Position numbers and translations under genes: made by a program. Below, piece after piece: positions 1-8,845 of a stretch of DNA of 64,000 nt; position 1 is the stretch's first letter, and every line of letters begins with the position of its first letter. The stretch covers positions 3,644,001-3,708,000 of the forward strand of contig NZ_CP041063.1 in the NCBI RefSeq assembly GCF_011082085.1, written 5' to 3'. Under the pieces are notes generated by a model, which worked only from the letters and a program-made list of their open reading frames with translations, had not been told where the DNA came from and did no database searches. The DNA comes from Bacillus sp. Cs-700 (lineage in GTDB: Bacteria > Bacillota > Bacilli > Bacillales > Guptibacillaceae).

Positions 1-241
1 AGGCAGGCGTAAGGCGGGTCTCGCTGTAATTCTCGTAAATCAATTCTCCGGAGTTTGCCGATCGGACGCTTATACCGGCAATGGCGCCATCAAGGCTTTC
101 ATCTGAGAGGATCTCATTAAGTTCTGTGGAAAGATTACTATTCGTTTTGTCCGCACTGACATCCTGGTTCGATGATAAAGGAGGAAGGATTAGAAGGACT
201 AGCAGCAGGAAAACCAGACTGGTTTTTAAGATTTGTTTCAA
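1..241 (-). CDS. dacC: D-alanyl-D-alanine carboxypeptidase (PBP4/DacC type), N-terminal part
   Basis: Partial gene; only the first 80 codons are in the window. Product begins with a signal peptide (basic MKQILK then a Leu/Val-rich stretch) and continues into the start of a peptidase S13 domain (residues ~44-80: short stretches ILSDESLDGAIAG, GISVRSANSG and ETRLTPA). The last leads into the conserved PAS before the SxxK nucleophile, which lies outside the window. S13 enzymes act outside the membrane and trim or cleave peptidoglycan peptides. Start is TTG at 241, because a GAGGAG ribosome site lies just upstream and the neighbouring ATG is closed at once by TGA. Family assignment rests on about 40 residues. 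Confidence 0.72.
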   Translation of the reverse strand, partial: MKQILKTSLVFLLLVLLILPPLSSNQDVSADKTNSNLSTELNEILSDESLDGAIAGISVRSANSGELIYENYSETRLTPA

Positions 242-466
242 TTCATCAGCTCCTCGTTGTTTAGTATGATCAAATAGCCTTTTACGTAAAAGTTCAGAAG
301 AAGTTTAAATTATTCACTCACCTCCCCATATATTTACCGAATATTCGATCTCAATAAAACTTTCGTGTATCGCAGTCAAATCCCCTTTGATTTCAATGTA
401 AGTTGAATCTTTTTACACATAGGAAAAGAAGAGAAGTAGTTCATTAAGCCTATGCGAACAGAACAT

Positions 467-494
467 AAAAAAGCAGCTGCATGTTTGCAGCTGC
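467..494 (-). terminator. Rho-independent terminator of guaC
   Basis: Perfect 8-bp stem GCAGCTGC with a 6-nt loop, followed on the minus strand by six T. It starts 5 bases after the guaC stop codon. Confidence 0.85.
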
Positions 495-499
495 GCTTC

Positions 500-1483
500 T
501 TAATACACTTTATCTCCATTAAAAATCGAGTTCTTGACGACAACGTAATCGACTGTACGAATGGATTCAAGCTTGTCTCCACCAGAATAAGAGATAGCTG
601 ACTGAAGATCCTGTTCCATTTCTGTAAGGGTGTCTTGAAGGTTTCCTTTATGTTCCACAAACATTTTCTTACCTTCTACATTTTTCTTCTCGCCTTTTTG
701 GAATTCAGAAGCTGATCCAAAGTATTCTTTGAATCGCTTACCCTCGCGTTCGACGGTTTCTCCAGGAGATTCTTCATGGCCAGCAAAAAGGGAGCCAATC
801 ATGACCATCGAAGCTCCAAAGCGTACGGATTTTGCGATATCGCCATGCGTACGAATACCGCCGTCAGCAATAATCGGCTTCGTTGCAGCTTTTGCACACC
901 AGCGAAGTGCCGCTAGCTGCCAGCCACCAGTTCCAAAACCGGTTTTAATTTTTGTAATACACACTTTTCCGGGACCAATTCCAACCTTTGTTGCGTCCGC
1001 TCCAGCATGCTCGAGCTCACGGACAGCTTCCGGTGTTCCAACATTTCCGGCAATGACAAAGCTATCAGGCAAGTGGTTTTTAATGTGCCCAATCATTTCG
1101 ATAACCGCATTCGAATGACCGTGCGCAATATCAATCGTAATATAGTCCGGTGTAAGTCCTTGTTCTTTAAGCTGTTCGATAAACGCGTATTCCTCGTCTT
1201 TTACACCAACGCTAATCGATGTGATCAGCTCACGTGCGTTCATATCTTGAATAAAAGCAATCCGCTTTTCTGGTTCAAAACGATGCATCACGTAGAAATA
1301 TCCTTTTTCAGCCAACGTAACCGCAATCGTTTCATCAATAATTGTCTGCATGTTTGCAGGTACAACTGGTAGTTTAAATGTATGCTTGCCAAGTGTAACA
1401 GAAGTATCACACTCTGATCGACTGTTTACGACACATTTAGCGGGAATTAGTTGGATATCTTCATAATCAAATACGTTTTCCAT
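500..1483 (-). CDS. guaC: GMP reductase (type 2, GuaC)
   Basis: 327 residues. Reduces GMP to IMP with NADPH and release of ammonia, returning guanine nucleotides to the adenine branch; cytosolic. The IMPDH/GMPR TIM-barrel is complete: the active-site loop GPGKVCITK carries the catalytic Cys175, followed by the GFGTGGWQ segment, and the phosphate site [14 protein letters not shown]. Start ATG 1483 is chosen over an in-frame ATG 57 bases upstream because AGGAG sits 8 bases before it and the protein then begins at the family's usual [12 protein letters not shown]. Transcribed alone, with its own terminator. Weak PurR-box-like sequences lie just upstream (separate entry). Confidence 0.95.
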   Translation of the reverse strand: MENVFDYEDIQLIPAKCVVNSRSECDTSVTLGKHTFKLPVVPANMQTIIDETIAVTLAEKGYFYVMHRFEPEKRIAFIQDMNARELITSISVGVKDEEYAFIEQLKEQGLTPDYITIDIAHGHSNAVIEMIGHIKNHLPDSFVIAGNVGTPEAVRELEHAGADATKVGIGPGKVCITKIKTGFGTGGWQLAALRWCAKAATKPIIADGGIRTHGDIAKSVRFGASMVMIGSLFAGHEESPGETVEREGKRFKEYFGSASEFQKGEKKNVEGKKMFVEHKGNLQDTLTEMEQDLQSAISYSGGDKLESIRTVDYVVVKNSIFNGDKVY

Positions 1484-1496
1484 GAGATTCACTCCT

Positions 1497-1540
1497 AAAA
1501 ACGAATAATACGTTTTAATTTTATTTAAACGTTCGTCCAT
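1497..1540. promoter_or_regulatory. possible PurR-box pair upstream of guaC
   Basis: Two oppositely oriented sequences resembling PurBoxes: AAAAACGAATAAT (1497-1509, 11 of 13 positions of AWWWCCGAACWWT) and AACGTTCGTCCAT (1528-1540, 9 of 13), 18 bases apart where Bacillus sites usually have 16-17. guaC is a PurR target in B. subtilis. The second box is poor and the pair lies very near the ribosome site, so this is tentative. Confidence 0.3.
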
Positions 1541-1680
1541 TTGATAATTTACAGCAATTTCTTATTGTTGTCAAAGACTTTTTTTATATCTATTTCTTAA
1601 CTAGTATTAAAGATGGAAGGGATTTCATACGTGTTTATGGAACAGTACATTTAAGAAAATGTAATAAAGGAGATGGTGTG

Positions 1681-2124
1681 ATGAAGCAGTCCTTGCTTCG
1701 CATCGGTTCTACTTATCTACCTGTTATGGATGTTAAACGAGCGACAGAGTGGTATGTAGCGAATTTAAATGCTGAGCTTAGCTATCTAGATCAGGATAAA
1801 GCGATTTTGAATATGGCGCATCAAAGTATTTTTCTAGTCAAAGCCCAAGAGAAAGAATGTGCTAATTTCTATGATCGTGAAGGAAAAGAGCACTTTTCTT
1901 TAACGTTTGAAGTGGATGGTCTTCGGGAGCTTGAAATGCTTCGAGAGGAATTTTTGTCAAAAAACATGAAGGTCGGTGAACTGGAAAACAGGGGACATGC
2001 GGGTAGAAACTTTGTCTTCTATGATCTAGATGGAAATATGTTTGATGTATGGAGTGAAATCAGTTCAGAATTCAAAGAACGTTACCTCGTTCCAGATCCG
2101 ATTAGTGAGGAGCCGGCAAATTGA
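1681..2124 (+). CDS. VOC (glyoxalase/bleomycin-resistance) family protein
   Basis: 147 residues with the two-module VOC fold: an N-terminal strand RIGSTYLPVMDVKRATEWY and a C-terminal FVFYDLDGNMFDVWSE, the usual metal or substrate face of this superfamily. Members include glyoxalases, dioxygenases and antibiotic-binding proteins, and sequence alone does not give the substrate. ATG 1681 is preferred (AAAGGAG, 8-base spacing) although GTG 1678 is also in frame. First gene of a tight operon with a GyrI-like protein, a second VOC protein and a decayed third one, all with overlaps or gaps of a few bases. Confidence 0.85.
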   Translation: MKQSLLRIGSTYLPVMDVKRATEWYVANLNAELSYLDQDKAILNMAHQSIFLVKAQEKECANFYDREGKEHFSLTFEVDGLRELEMLREEFLSKNMKVGELENRGHAGRNFVFYDLDGNMFDVWSEISSEFKERYLVPDPISEEPAN

Positions 2125-2606
2125 TAGGAAAACGTAACATTCACCTTGAAACGCTGGATAAGCTTTATCTTGTCGGCATAAGAGTTCGCTGCCCTGCAGA
2201 AGAGTATGGATGGCAAATTCCGTTGGCGGCAAAACAATTAGATGCCCGTAAAAAAGAGATTGCTAATGTGTCAAACCTTCATCAACAATTCGGTGCCTTT
2301 GTAGTAGATGCCTCTTCTGAAGAGGAAGATGGGTATTGGGTATGCCACCAAGTAAAGAAGGTAGAGGGTGTGCCGGAGGGAATGGTGTCGTTAAGAATTC
2401 CTTCTCAAACCTATGCGGTTTTAAAGCATAGGGGATCGAACATGGGGATTTTAAATACATATGAGGAACTGCATACGTGGATCGCAAAAAGCGATTTGAA
2501 GAGAAGATTAGGTGCCTGGCACCTTGAACGTTTTTATCATTTTAAGGATACAGAACAGATTGAGGTTGATCTGATGGACACCATTCATGATGAAAAAAGG
2601 AGATGA
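2121..2606 (+). CDS. GyrI-like / effector-binding domain protein
   Basis: 161 residues, no helix-turn-helix and no membrane segment: a free-standing GyrI-like (AraC effector-binding, SHS2-type) domain. Recognisable parts are the first strand LDKLYLVGIRVRC, a central GMVSLRIPSQTYAVLKHRG and the terminal E-I-E-V-D-L strand. Such stand-alone domains bind hydrophobic or cationic small molecules; the ligand here is unknown. Starts with TTG inside the stop of the preceding VOC gene (overlap of four bases) behind a GAGGAG site, so the two are translationally coupled. The coding sequence contains GGTGCCTGGCACC at 2511-2523, a motif that recurs in a terminator at 55.8 kb. Confidence 0.75.
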   Translation: MIGKRNIHLETLDKLYLVGIRVRCPAEEYGWQIPLAAKQLDARKKEIANVSNLHQQFGAFVVDASSEEEDGYWVCHQVKKVEGVPEGMVSLRIPSQTYAVLKHRGSNMGILNTYEELHTWIAKSDLKRRLGAWHLERFYHFKDTEQIEVDLMDTIHDEKRR

Positions 2607-2610
2607 TGTA

Positions 2611-3042
2611 ATGATTCGAATTGGTAGTGTATTTATTCCAGTAACAAATCTTGAAAAGGCAACAGCATGGTATGAAGAAAATCTTAGCGTAAAGAAGATT
2701 GAGGAGTGGGGAGAAGGCGTTGGGAAGGGAGCGGGCTTTTACTTTCCGGAAGGTTCTACTCAGCTTGGTCTTGTTCAGGTTGAAACGAGCCAACCGACGG
2801 AGTTTCGTGTTCAGAATGAACAGAAGAATAGTTACTTTAATTTTCTTGTAGATGATATTTATGCCTTTTATCATGAGCTAAAAGATGAGGGGGTTAAAAC
2901 TTCTGAGATTGAAAAGTTTGGAGGCATGACCTGCTTCGATTTTTATGATCCTGATGGAAATCCATTCAGTGTCGTCAATGAGGTGAAGGATTCCCCATTT
3001 CATTCAGATGAAATTAAGAAACTTCAGAAGGAGGCACGTTAA
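2611..3042 (+). CDS. VOC (glyoxalase) family protein, second copy
   Basis: 143 residues of VOC fold beginning MIRIGSVFIPVTNLEKATAWY, clearly paralogous to the protein encoded at 1681-2124 (shared RIGS-PV-ATxWYxxNL start and FDFYDPDGNPF end). Start ATG 2611 follows AAAGGAG at about 8 bases; an earlier in-frame ATG has no ribosome site. Substrate unknown. Lies 4 bases after the GyrI-like gene and overlaps the following broken gene by one base (TAATG). Confidence 0.85.
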   Translation: MIRIGSVFIPVTNLEKATAWYEENLSVKKIEEWGEGVGKGAGFYFPEGSTQLGLVQVETSQPTEFRVQNEQKNSYFNFLVDDIYAFYHELKDEGVKTSEIEKFGGMTCFDFYDPDGNPFSVVNEVKDSPFHSDEIKKLQKEAR

Positions 3043-3428
3043 TGGCAACGGAGTTATGGAAGAACTTGCCTGTAAAGGATCTGGATAAGTCGAAAGCTTT
3101 TTTTCACGGCATTGGCTTTTCGGTACAGTCCATTGGAGATGGTGTGTAAGTTGTTATCCAGGGATCAAACGTGATGCTGTTTCCAGAGGCAAGATTTGAA
3201 ACGTTCGCGCAAAGTGGCTGATGCTAGGAAGGCGACCGAAGTTCTTTTTCGATAAGGACTGATACCCGTGAAGAAGTGTATGAGTTGGTTAAAAAAGTTG
3301 AGAAAGCTGGAGGAGTTATTTTCGCAAAGCCAGGGTTAACGGACGGTTGGCTCTATGGGATGGGGTTTATTGATTTAGATGGTCATCGTTGGAACGCTCT
3401 TCATATGGATATGGAAAAAATGCCATAA
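3042..3428 (+). pseudogene. decayed VOC/glyoxalase-family gene
   Basis: Reading from ATG 3042 gives a normal family start (ATELWKNLPVKDLDKSKAFF) and, after defects, a normal family end (GMGFIDLDGHRWNALHMDM, stop 3426-3428). Between them is an in-frame TAA after ...SIGDGV, then TGA and TAG around 3220. The segment ADARKATEVLF, expected in this family, appears only in another frame, so there are probably two compensating frameshifts near 3217 and 3255 plus one nonsense change. Total length (129 codons) still equals that of an intact homologue, which suggests recent decay. Sequencing error cannot explain all defects easily but should be excluded. Confidence 0.8.
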
Positions 3429-3435
3429 GCAGTTA

Positions 3436-3466
3436 GGGTAACTCATAAGGAGTTACCTTTTTGTTG
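3436..3466 (+). terminator. terminator of the VOC operon
   Basis: Stem GGTAACTC / GAGTTACC with a 5-base loop, followed by TTTTTGTTGTTT. Confidence 0.8.
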
Positions 3467-3534
3467 TTTGAAACTTTCTAGCATTGTTTATCGTACTTAT
3501 CAGTAGAGATAAAAACCAAGAAATGAGGGATAGG

Positions 3535-4101
3535 ATGAGAAATATACGGCTAACGTTAGCGTTTGTTCTTCTTCTAGCGGCAGGCTGTTCGAGTGGCGTC
3601 GCGAGCGAGCAAACGACCATTAAAACGATGGAGGACGTTCAGTATGAATCGATACTTCCATATAGCGGCACGTACGTGGGCAATAATTCTGACGTACTCA
3701 CTCTACTCAGTCACTTGCCAGGCGGAGAAACAGTTGGGCAATTAGATTTAACGAATGAAAAGATAAACGTTACATACGAAGTGAAAGGTGATCGTTCAGA
3801 AGAAATGTTTCATGATTACTGGTTCTCTGACAACAAGAATGGCCTAAAAACAATGCATTACAACGCGATTTATTTAAGCCTTCTCGTTCCAAATGCAGAA
3901 GGATATGAGTTTCATGTTCAAGAAAAGAATAGGAGCTTTACGAGAGATGAAATCACCACGATTCTTGGAGATGAATTTCCTGATCTTCCGAATGAAGATG
4001 AACTTATGGACGATGAGACTGTTGAGGCATTTGTGACAAAACATAAGGAAGAGTTAGAAATGATCGCAAACAACTTTGAGGACTATTTTAATGAAAAATA
4101 A
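3535..4101 (+). CDS. lipoprotein with DUF4825-like domain
   Basis: 188 residues. Lipoprotein signal peptide: basic MRNIR, hydrophobic LTLAFVLLLAAG, then lipobox LAAGC, so the mature protein should be anchored to the outer face of the membrane by its N-terminal Cys. The region after it (YSGTYVGNNSDVLTLLSHLP) resembles DUF4825, a domain also found attached to Bacillus membrane sensors; function unknown. The C-terminal 50 residues are very acidic. ATG 3535 is chosen because GAGGGATAGG lies just before it; in-frame ATGs further up have no ribosome site. The stop overlaps the next small gene. Confidence 0.7.
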   Translation: MRNIRLTLAFVLLLAAGCSSGVASEQTTIKTMEDVQYESILPYSGTYVGNNSDVLTLLSHLPGGETVGQLDLTNEKINVTYEVKGDRSEEMFHDYWFSDNKNGLKTMHYNAIYLSLLVPNAEGYEFHVQEKNRSFTRDEITTILGDEFPDLPNEDELMDDETVEAFVTKHKEELEMIANNFEDYFNEK

Positions 4102-4300
4102 AAAGGAGCCTAGGCGTATAAAAAAAATTACTTTATTATGGCTTCTCCCCCTCGGCTTCTTTTTTATCATTGGGGTGGGATCGTATTTTAATCATCAAGT
4201 TATAGACTCAGCCGTTGAAGGATGTGAAAAAATAGGAGGAGAAGTCAATTTGGAAAAAGATATCTTTGCGATAAACTGGAGCTTTTCTTGTGAAAGATAA
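4091..4300 (+). CDS. small single-pass membrane protein, unknown function
   Basis: 69 residues: basic N-terminus (KNKKEPRRIKK), one hydrophobic helix (residues ~13-33, ITLLWLLPLGFFFIIGVGSY) and a ~35-residue outer tail with two cysteines (AVEGCEK and SFSCER) that could pair. Starts inside the end of the upstream lipoprotein gene, with GAGG 9 bases before ATG 4091, so translation is probably coupled. No family recognised. Confidence 0.55.
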   Translation: MKNKKEPRRIKKITLLWLLPLGFFFIIGVGSYFNHQVIDSAVEGCEKIGGEVNLEKDIFAINWSFSCER

Positions 4301-4320
4301 GAGATTAAGGAGGTTTGGTT

Positions 4321-4614
4321 ATGCCAATTTGCCAGAACTGTGGATACATCTGGCGGTGGAAGGAAGCGATGAGACTAATCTATCGTTCAAAAGTCACCTG
4401 TCCAAACTGTAACATAAAGCAATTTCTTTCTGCGAAGTCGAGAAAGCGATCAAGTTATACATCGATGCTCGTCGTAATTCCACTTGGCATCACTACGATA
4501 TACAATCTATCGTTATGGGTGTATTTAGGTTTTTCATTTGCCATTCTCGTCCTGGTCCTTCTTCTATCTCCGTTTTACTATACGTTAAGTAATGAAGAAG
4601 AACCGCTTTGGTGA
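4321..4614 (+). CDS. CXXC-20-CXXC zinc-ribbon membrane protein
   Basis: 97 residues. N-terminal zinc ribbon: CQNCG, then about 20 residues including WRW-K, then CPNC, the spacing that defines the cxxc_20_cxxc family (TIGR04104). Two hydrophobic helices follow (residues ~46-62 and ~66-86). Function unknown. ATG 4321 follows AAGGAGG at 8 bases. Forms a probable three-gene unit with the lipoprotein and the 69-residue protein upstream; a terminator follows at 4650. Confidence 0.7.
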   Translation: MPICQNCGYIWRWKEAMRLIYRSKVTCPNCNIKQFLSAKSRKRSSYTSMLVVIPLGITTIYNLSLWVYLGFSFAILVLVLLLSPFYYTLSNEEEPLW

Positions 4615-4649
4615 ATGGGCTACAAAAATCACGCACATACATAAAAAGA

Positions 4650-4683
4650 GGTCGCCTATCAAAGATGATGGCGACCTTTTTGT
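4650..4683 (+). terminator. Rho-independent terminator
   Basis: Stem GGTCGCC / GGCGACC with a 13-base loop, followed by TTTTTGTGG. Ends the lipoprotein/zinc-ribbon cluster. Confidence 0.8.
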
Positions 4684-4814
4684 GGATACATTTTAAATCC
4701 GATGGTGAAAGACGATCCTTATAATCATCGTTCTTGTCATACACACTATTAGATTGATGGAAATAGGGTAGTTTAAAAACAACAGAATCGAATATGCGGA
4801 GGGGAGGGGCCAAA

Positions 4815-5627
4815 TTGAAGAAGAGAGTGTATCGAGGCGTGATTTGCTTGCTCAATTCTAGGAGGTTAGGCTATTTTATTAATAAAATGAGCCGCACTCG
4901 ATTCAGCAAGTGGCTGATTCCTATATACGTGAAGTTGTTTAACATCCAAACGAACGAGCTGGATTTAAAACTGAAGGAGTTTACATCATTAGAAGCGTTT
5001 TTTGTAAGAAAACTTAAATCTGGTTCACGTTCTGTTAAAGGAAGTGGTAGCGATATTGTCAGTCCTGTTGATGCGAAGTTGGAGCAGTTTGGTGAGATCG
5101 ATGACACGTTAATTAAAGTGAAAGGAATTAGGTATTCCATTGAGGACTTATTGCAGGATAAGGAAATGATTGCTCGATATCGACATGGTGTATTCCTAGT
5201 GTTATATCTTAGTCCCAGAGATTATCATCGGATTCATGCTCCTGCTGATGCTGTTATAGGAAAACAGTATGAACTTGGTGGAAAGTCTACTCCGGTCAAT
5301 AAGTTAGGTATGACTTTAGGAAAGTCGCCACTCTCGACAAACTACAGAATTGTGTCTGAATTAAGACAAGATGATGGGATGTTTATGGCTCTCGTAAAAG
5401 TGGGAGCGATGTGGGTAAATACGATTGAATTAACACACCCAACCTTAAACCTAGAAAAAGGAGAGGAAGTCGGCTTTTTTAGTTTTGGTTCCACCGTTGT
5501 GCTTCTGTTTGAAAAGGATAAGGTCTCTCTTTCTCCAAGATTAGAGCGGCAAGCGTCGATCAAAACAGGGGAGCCATTGGCAAGAAAAAGGAATTCAGAA
5601 GATATGGATTCTTCATTTAAGGAGTAG
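4815..5627 (+). CDS. psd: phosphatidylserine decarboxylase proenzyme
   Basis: 270 residues. Converts phosphatidylserine to phosphatidylethanolamine at the inner membrane face; a pyruvoyl enzyme that cleaves itself. Cleavage would fall between Gly225 and Ser226 in FSFGSTVV, Ser226 becoming the pyruvoyl group of the short alpha chain. The self-cleavage triad is visible: Asp86 (SPVDAK), His141 (YHRIHAP) and Ser226. Start is TTG 4815 behind a purine-rich GGAGGGGAGGGG site; no ATG fits. No pssA is adjacent, unlike B. subtilis where pssA-ybfM-psd form an operon. Confidence 0.93.
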   Translation: MKKRVYRGVICLLNSRRLGYFINKMSRTRFSKWLIPIYVKLFNIQTNELDLKLKEFTSLEAFFVRKLKSGSRSVKGSGSDIVSPVDAKLEQFGEIDDTLIKVKGIRYSIEDLLQDKEMIARYRHGVFLVLYLSPRDYHRIHAPADAVIGKQYELGGKSTPVNKLGMTLGKSPLSTNYRIVSELRQDDGMFMALVKVGAMWVNTIELTHPTLNLEKGEEVGFFSFGSTVVLLFEKDKVSLSPRLERQASIKTGEPLARKRNSEDMDSSFKE

Positions 5628-5862
5628 TCGTAAGAAAAAAATGAAAATATTTTCACTACCCTTTTTTTACAAAATATAGTAAACTATAACATGGACTGTT
5701 TTAAATGAACGACTTTGATAGCGTTGGATACCTAAATGAATCGTGAATGTGTAGGATGAAGATCTTTCCGTTCACCTGCTCCTTAATATTCCAAATATCC
5801 ACTTATAGAACGCTGTTTAAATCTACTTCTGTTTCTACTACAATCATTAAGGAAGGGAAGCG

Positions 5863-6063
5863 TTGAAATTGCCTATACAATGTTACACGAGATCAAATCT
5901 TCTAGCTCTCATTGATCAGAAAAAAGTAGTTTTAACATCAAAAGTGCTAGCGCATGGATTTACACATAAACAAACTGTCATGGCCAGTCAAGAGCTTGAT
6001 AAGCTCCTTAATCGCTATCAATTTGGACAATATGAAGGAAGTCAATCGAGGTATTTAGCTTAA
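5863..6063 (+). CDS. Spo0E-family aspartyl-phosphate phosphatase
   Basis: 66 residues. The Spo0E fold is a helical hairpin; the diagnostic second helix is present as MASQELDKLLNRYQ (SQELD motif) and the first as LLALIDQKKVVLTSKVLAHG. Family members dephosphorylate Spo0A~P and so hold back sporulation. Start TTG 5863 is placed behind AAGGAAGGG; no ATG is available. Stands alone, with ~230 bases upstream containing no other gene. It has a second relative in this window at 52903-53073. Confidence 0.75.
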   Translation: MKLPIQCYTRSNLLALIDQKKVVLTSKVLAHGFTHKQTVMASQELDKLLNRYQFGQYEGSQSRYLA

Positions 6064-6093
6064 TTGCCATTATTTCATTTTATTTACAAAAAG

Positions 6094-6130
6094 AAAGAGC
6101 CAGGAAGCAGATGATGCCTCCTGGCTCTTT
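6094..6130. terminator. bidirectional terminator (spo0E-like / ald)
   Basis: Stem AAAGAGCCAGGA / TCCTGGCTCTTT with A-tract on one side and T-tract on the other, between convergent genes. Confidence 0.85.
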
Positions 6131-6149
6131 GTGGTACATACGTCTATTT

Positions 6150-7274
6150 TTAAGCGTGAGCTCCAAGCAATGCATCGTTTGCTGAAACGTAGTCATAGCC
6201 AAGGTCTCTTGCTACAGCTTCGTACGTGATTGCGCCGTTTGCTACGTTCAATCCTTTTTCGAGTGCTGGGTTGGTTTGGATCGCAGTCGTTACACCTTTA
6301 TTGGCAATTTGAAGCGCATAAGGAATCGTAACGTTTGTTAGAGCGATTGTTGATGTTCTCGGAACAGCCCCTGGCATGTTCGCAACTGCGTAATGAACAA
6401 CTCCATGCTTTTCGTACGTTGGGTTATCGTGTGTCGTGATGTGATCAACTGTTTCGATGATACCACCCTGGTCAATGGCAACATCAACAAGAACAGATCC
6501 TGGTGTCATGCTCTTCACCATTTCTTCTGTCACAAGCTTCGGTGCTTTTGCTCCTGGAATTAACACCGCACCAACAACAAGGTCCGCTTCTTTAACAGCT
6601 TGAGCGATATTAAGTGGGTTAGACATTAGCGTGTTAATCGCATTTCCGAAAATGTCATCAAGCTGACGTAGGCGCTCAGCGCTTAAGTCGAGAATTGTTA
6701 CGTCTGCTCCAAGGCCCATTGCGATCTTCGCTGCGTTTGTTCCAACAACGCCACCGCCGATAATCGTTACTTTGCCGCGTTTCACTCCAGGAACGCCGCC
6801 AAGAAGAATGCCTTTTCCACCTTTAGGTTTTTCAAGGATTTGTGCGCCGATTTGTGAAGCCATACGTCCAGCTACTTCACTCATTGGTGTAAGAAGTGGA
6901 AGTGTTCCACGATCCACTACTGTTTCATAAGCGATTGCCGTTACGCCGCTATCTTTAAGCGCTTTTGTTAATTCAGGCTCTGCTGCTAAGTGAAGGTAAG
7001 TGAAAAGAATGAGTCCATCACGGAAATAAGCATATTCAGATGAAAGTGGTTCTTTTACTTTCATTACCATCTCTTGATTCCAAACAGATGCAACATCTGT
7101 TGCAATCGTTGCGCCTGCTTCACGATAGTCAATATCTTCGAAACCGCTTCCAATTCCTGCTTCAGTCTCAACTGTTACGTGATGTCCAGCCTTTGTTAGT
7201 GCGATAACGCCTGCTGGTGTAATCGCTACGCGATTTTCATTATTTTTAATTTCCTTTGGAATTCCAATATACAT
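6150..7274 (-). CDS. ald: alanine dehydrogenase
   Basis: 374 residues, the normal length. Oxidises L-alanine to pyruvate and ammonia with NAD+, used for growth on alanine and in sporulation. N-terminal [17 protein letters not shown]; catalytic Lys74 (MKVKEP) and His95 (FTYLHL); Rossmann motif [11 protein letters not shown] followed by the acidic residue in TILD that selects NAD. ATG 7274 follows AAGGGG. Downstream of and on the same strand as adeR, its activator, but separated from it by a strong hairpin, so it likely has its own promoter in 7275-7367. Confidence 0.96.
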   Translation of the reverse strand: MYIGIPKEIKNNENRVAITPAGVIALTKAGHHVTVETEAGIGSGFEDIDYREAGATIATDVASVWNQEMVMKVKEPLSSEYAYFRDGLILFTYLHLAAEPELTKALKDSGVTAIAYETVVDRGTLPLLTPMSEVAGRMASQIGAQILEKPKGGKGILLGGVPGVKRGKVTIIGGGVVGTNAAKIAMGLGADVTILDLSAERLRQLDDIFGNAINTLMSNPLNIAQAVKEADLVVGAVLIPGAKAPKLVTEEMVKSMTPGSVLVDVAIDQGGIIETVDHITTHDNPTYEKHGVVHYAVANMPGAVPRTSTIALTNVTIPYALQIANKGVTTAIQTNPALEKGLNVANGAITYEAVARDLGYDYVSANDALLGAHA

Positions 7275-7367
7275 GATTTCATCCCCTTAGACAGTATTAA
7301 ATGATCAAGTACCTCCGATTATAGACGTCCTTTTTTCGTTTCACATTGTGTAAATAAGAGAAAAGGT

Positions 7368-7403
7368 CATAGGGTGTTTGTGTAATTACACAAACACCCT
7401 ATG
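7368..7403 (-). terminator. 18+18-bp perfect hairpin between adeR and ald
   Basis: Perfect inverted repeat with arms CATAGGGTGTTTGTGTAA / TTACACAAACACCCTATG and no spacer, overlapping the adeR stop codon. On the minus strand it is followed by CCTTTTCTCTTATTT, an imperfect U-tract. Most likely the adeR terminator; a protein-binding role is also possible. Confidence 0.65.
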
Positions 7404-8631
7404 ATTTCATTTGTTCAATTTTTAAATCTAGGAAAAGCGTAACTTTTTGATTGGCATTTTTTAAGTCAAGGTTCGCCACATCAGCGATGCGTTTGAGGCG
7501 ATAGTTCAACGTATTGGTATGCACGTGAAGAACGTGAGCGGCTGCTTTCACGTTGCTATCCTGCTGTAAATAACTATCGAGCGTTTCCAGTAGCTGCGTA
7601 TGATGAATGGCATCATACTGCTTTAATTTCTCGATATAGGGATTTTGATAATGCTGACGCTCTTGATAGAGGAGGTCAATAAATTGATAAATCCCAAGGT
7701 CCTGATAGCTATAGATCCCCGTAACTTCTCCTTTAAATCGTTCTTTAATTGACAGCACATGAAGCGCTTCGCGGTAGCTGTCTTTTATCGAAAGTGGGGT
7801 TTGATAGAGGGCGCCTGCCCCGCCTTTTAACGTATCAACACCAAGGCGATTACTAATTTTCTCAACAAAAACTTGTACAAAACTCGTGAGCTGTTCAAAT
7901 GTGTTGAATTGGTCTTGAGGACGAACGAGTAAAATGAGCTGGTTTTGGTCCAACGTACTGTAGATCAATTCGATTTGGTGTGAAGCCTGAATGTAATAGT
8001 TCATATGACGTTCAAGCGACTGCTGTATTTCTTCACTAAATTCAAAGATGACGATCGCCATCTCGCCCTTTACGTTTAGCTGATACATGGAAGCTTGCTG
8101 TAGGATGTGCTCTTCTTTTGTATAATGACCCGTTAATAACTTCCAGAAAAACTCACGGTGCCCTTCTTCTGAATGACGTTTCTTAATGTCCAATTTCAGA
8201 ATTTGGTTTTTAACTACTTTCGCGGCTTTTTTTAGAAGCGCAAGCTCCTCTTGAGTCACTTCCCAATTTAATTGAGCCCAAATAAAGCCAAGCAGCTCTT
8301 CATTTTTTCGAACTGAAATCGCGACTCTTTGGCCAAGTCCTACCTCTGGAATGGCAGGGATGATAACCGGGTCATCACTTTCAAAGAGCTGTGGAATGAT
8401 GCCTTTTTTCCAGAGGCTTTTGATCACCTCTTCTGGTACTTTTCGTTTCATAATGGTGGCAATGCGCGCTGGGTCCACATTTTCATCATGCGAACTATAA
8501 GCGAGAATGCGATGATCTGAATCTTCTATGGTAACCGGGCAACCGAGGTTCTCTCGGATACAGTCAGCTAAATCTTCTAATGTACGGAATGGTCCCTGAA
8601 AAGGGTTATGACTTTCTTGATCGGTATGCAT
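7399..8631 (-). CDS. adeR: PucR-family transcriptional activator of ald
   Basis: 410 residues. N-terminal sensor part (residues ~15-140, GAF/PucR-like, GCPVTIEDSDHRILAYS), a middle segment, and a C-terminal PucR-type helix-turn-helix (NVKAAAHVLHVHTNTLNYRL, residues ~363-382) followed by IADVANLDL. This architecture and its position directly upstream of ald match B. subtilis AdeR, which activates ald in response to alanine. ATG 8631 is the first in-frame ATG before the conserved N-terminus. Divergent from the PEP synthase gene. Confidence 0.85.
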   Translation of the reverse strand: MHTDQESHNPFQGPFRTLEDLADCIRENLGCPVTIEDSDHRILAYSSHDENVDPARIATIMKRKVPEEVIKSLWKKGIIPQLFESDDPVIIPAIPEVGLGQRVAISVRKNEELLGFIWAQLNWEVTQEELALLKKAAKVVKNQILKLDIKKRHSEEGHREFFWKLLTGHYTKEEHILQQASMYQLNVKGEMAIVIFEFSEEIQQSLERHMNYYIQASHQIELIYSTLDQNQLILLVRPQDQFNTFEQLTSFVQVFVEKISNRLGVDTLKGGAGALYQTPLSIKDSYREALHVLSIKERFKGEVTGIYSYQDLGIYQFIDLLYQERQHYQNPYIEKLKQYDAIHHTQLLETLDSYLQQDSNVKAAAHVLHVHTNTLNYRLKRIADVANLDLKNANQKVTLFLDLKIEQMKS

Positions 8632-8845
8632 TTACTACCACTCCTTTCTTAAGCTCAATACTCGTACTTTGGTGTCTAATTAAAAGTATACAAGAAAATC
8701 ACCCCTTTTGTGGGATTTCACAAAGAGAAGTTAAGAAATTGTTAGGATTCACAATTGAAAGAAGGTATGGAACTTAACAAGAAATGGAAAAAGCGACAGA
8801 CGCAAGAACAAATGAGACATAATTAAACTATTTGAAATAAATAGT

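Noticed and set aside
81-269. 62-codon plus-strand open frame over the start of the dacC-type gene
   Set aside because: Lies opposite a well-supported signal peptide and S13 domain start; no ribosome site and no family resemblance.
729-1372. Plus-strand open frames of 121-129 codons opposite guaC
   Set aside because: Antisense shadows of a strongly conserved enzyme; their sequences have the composition of reversed coding frames.
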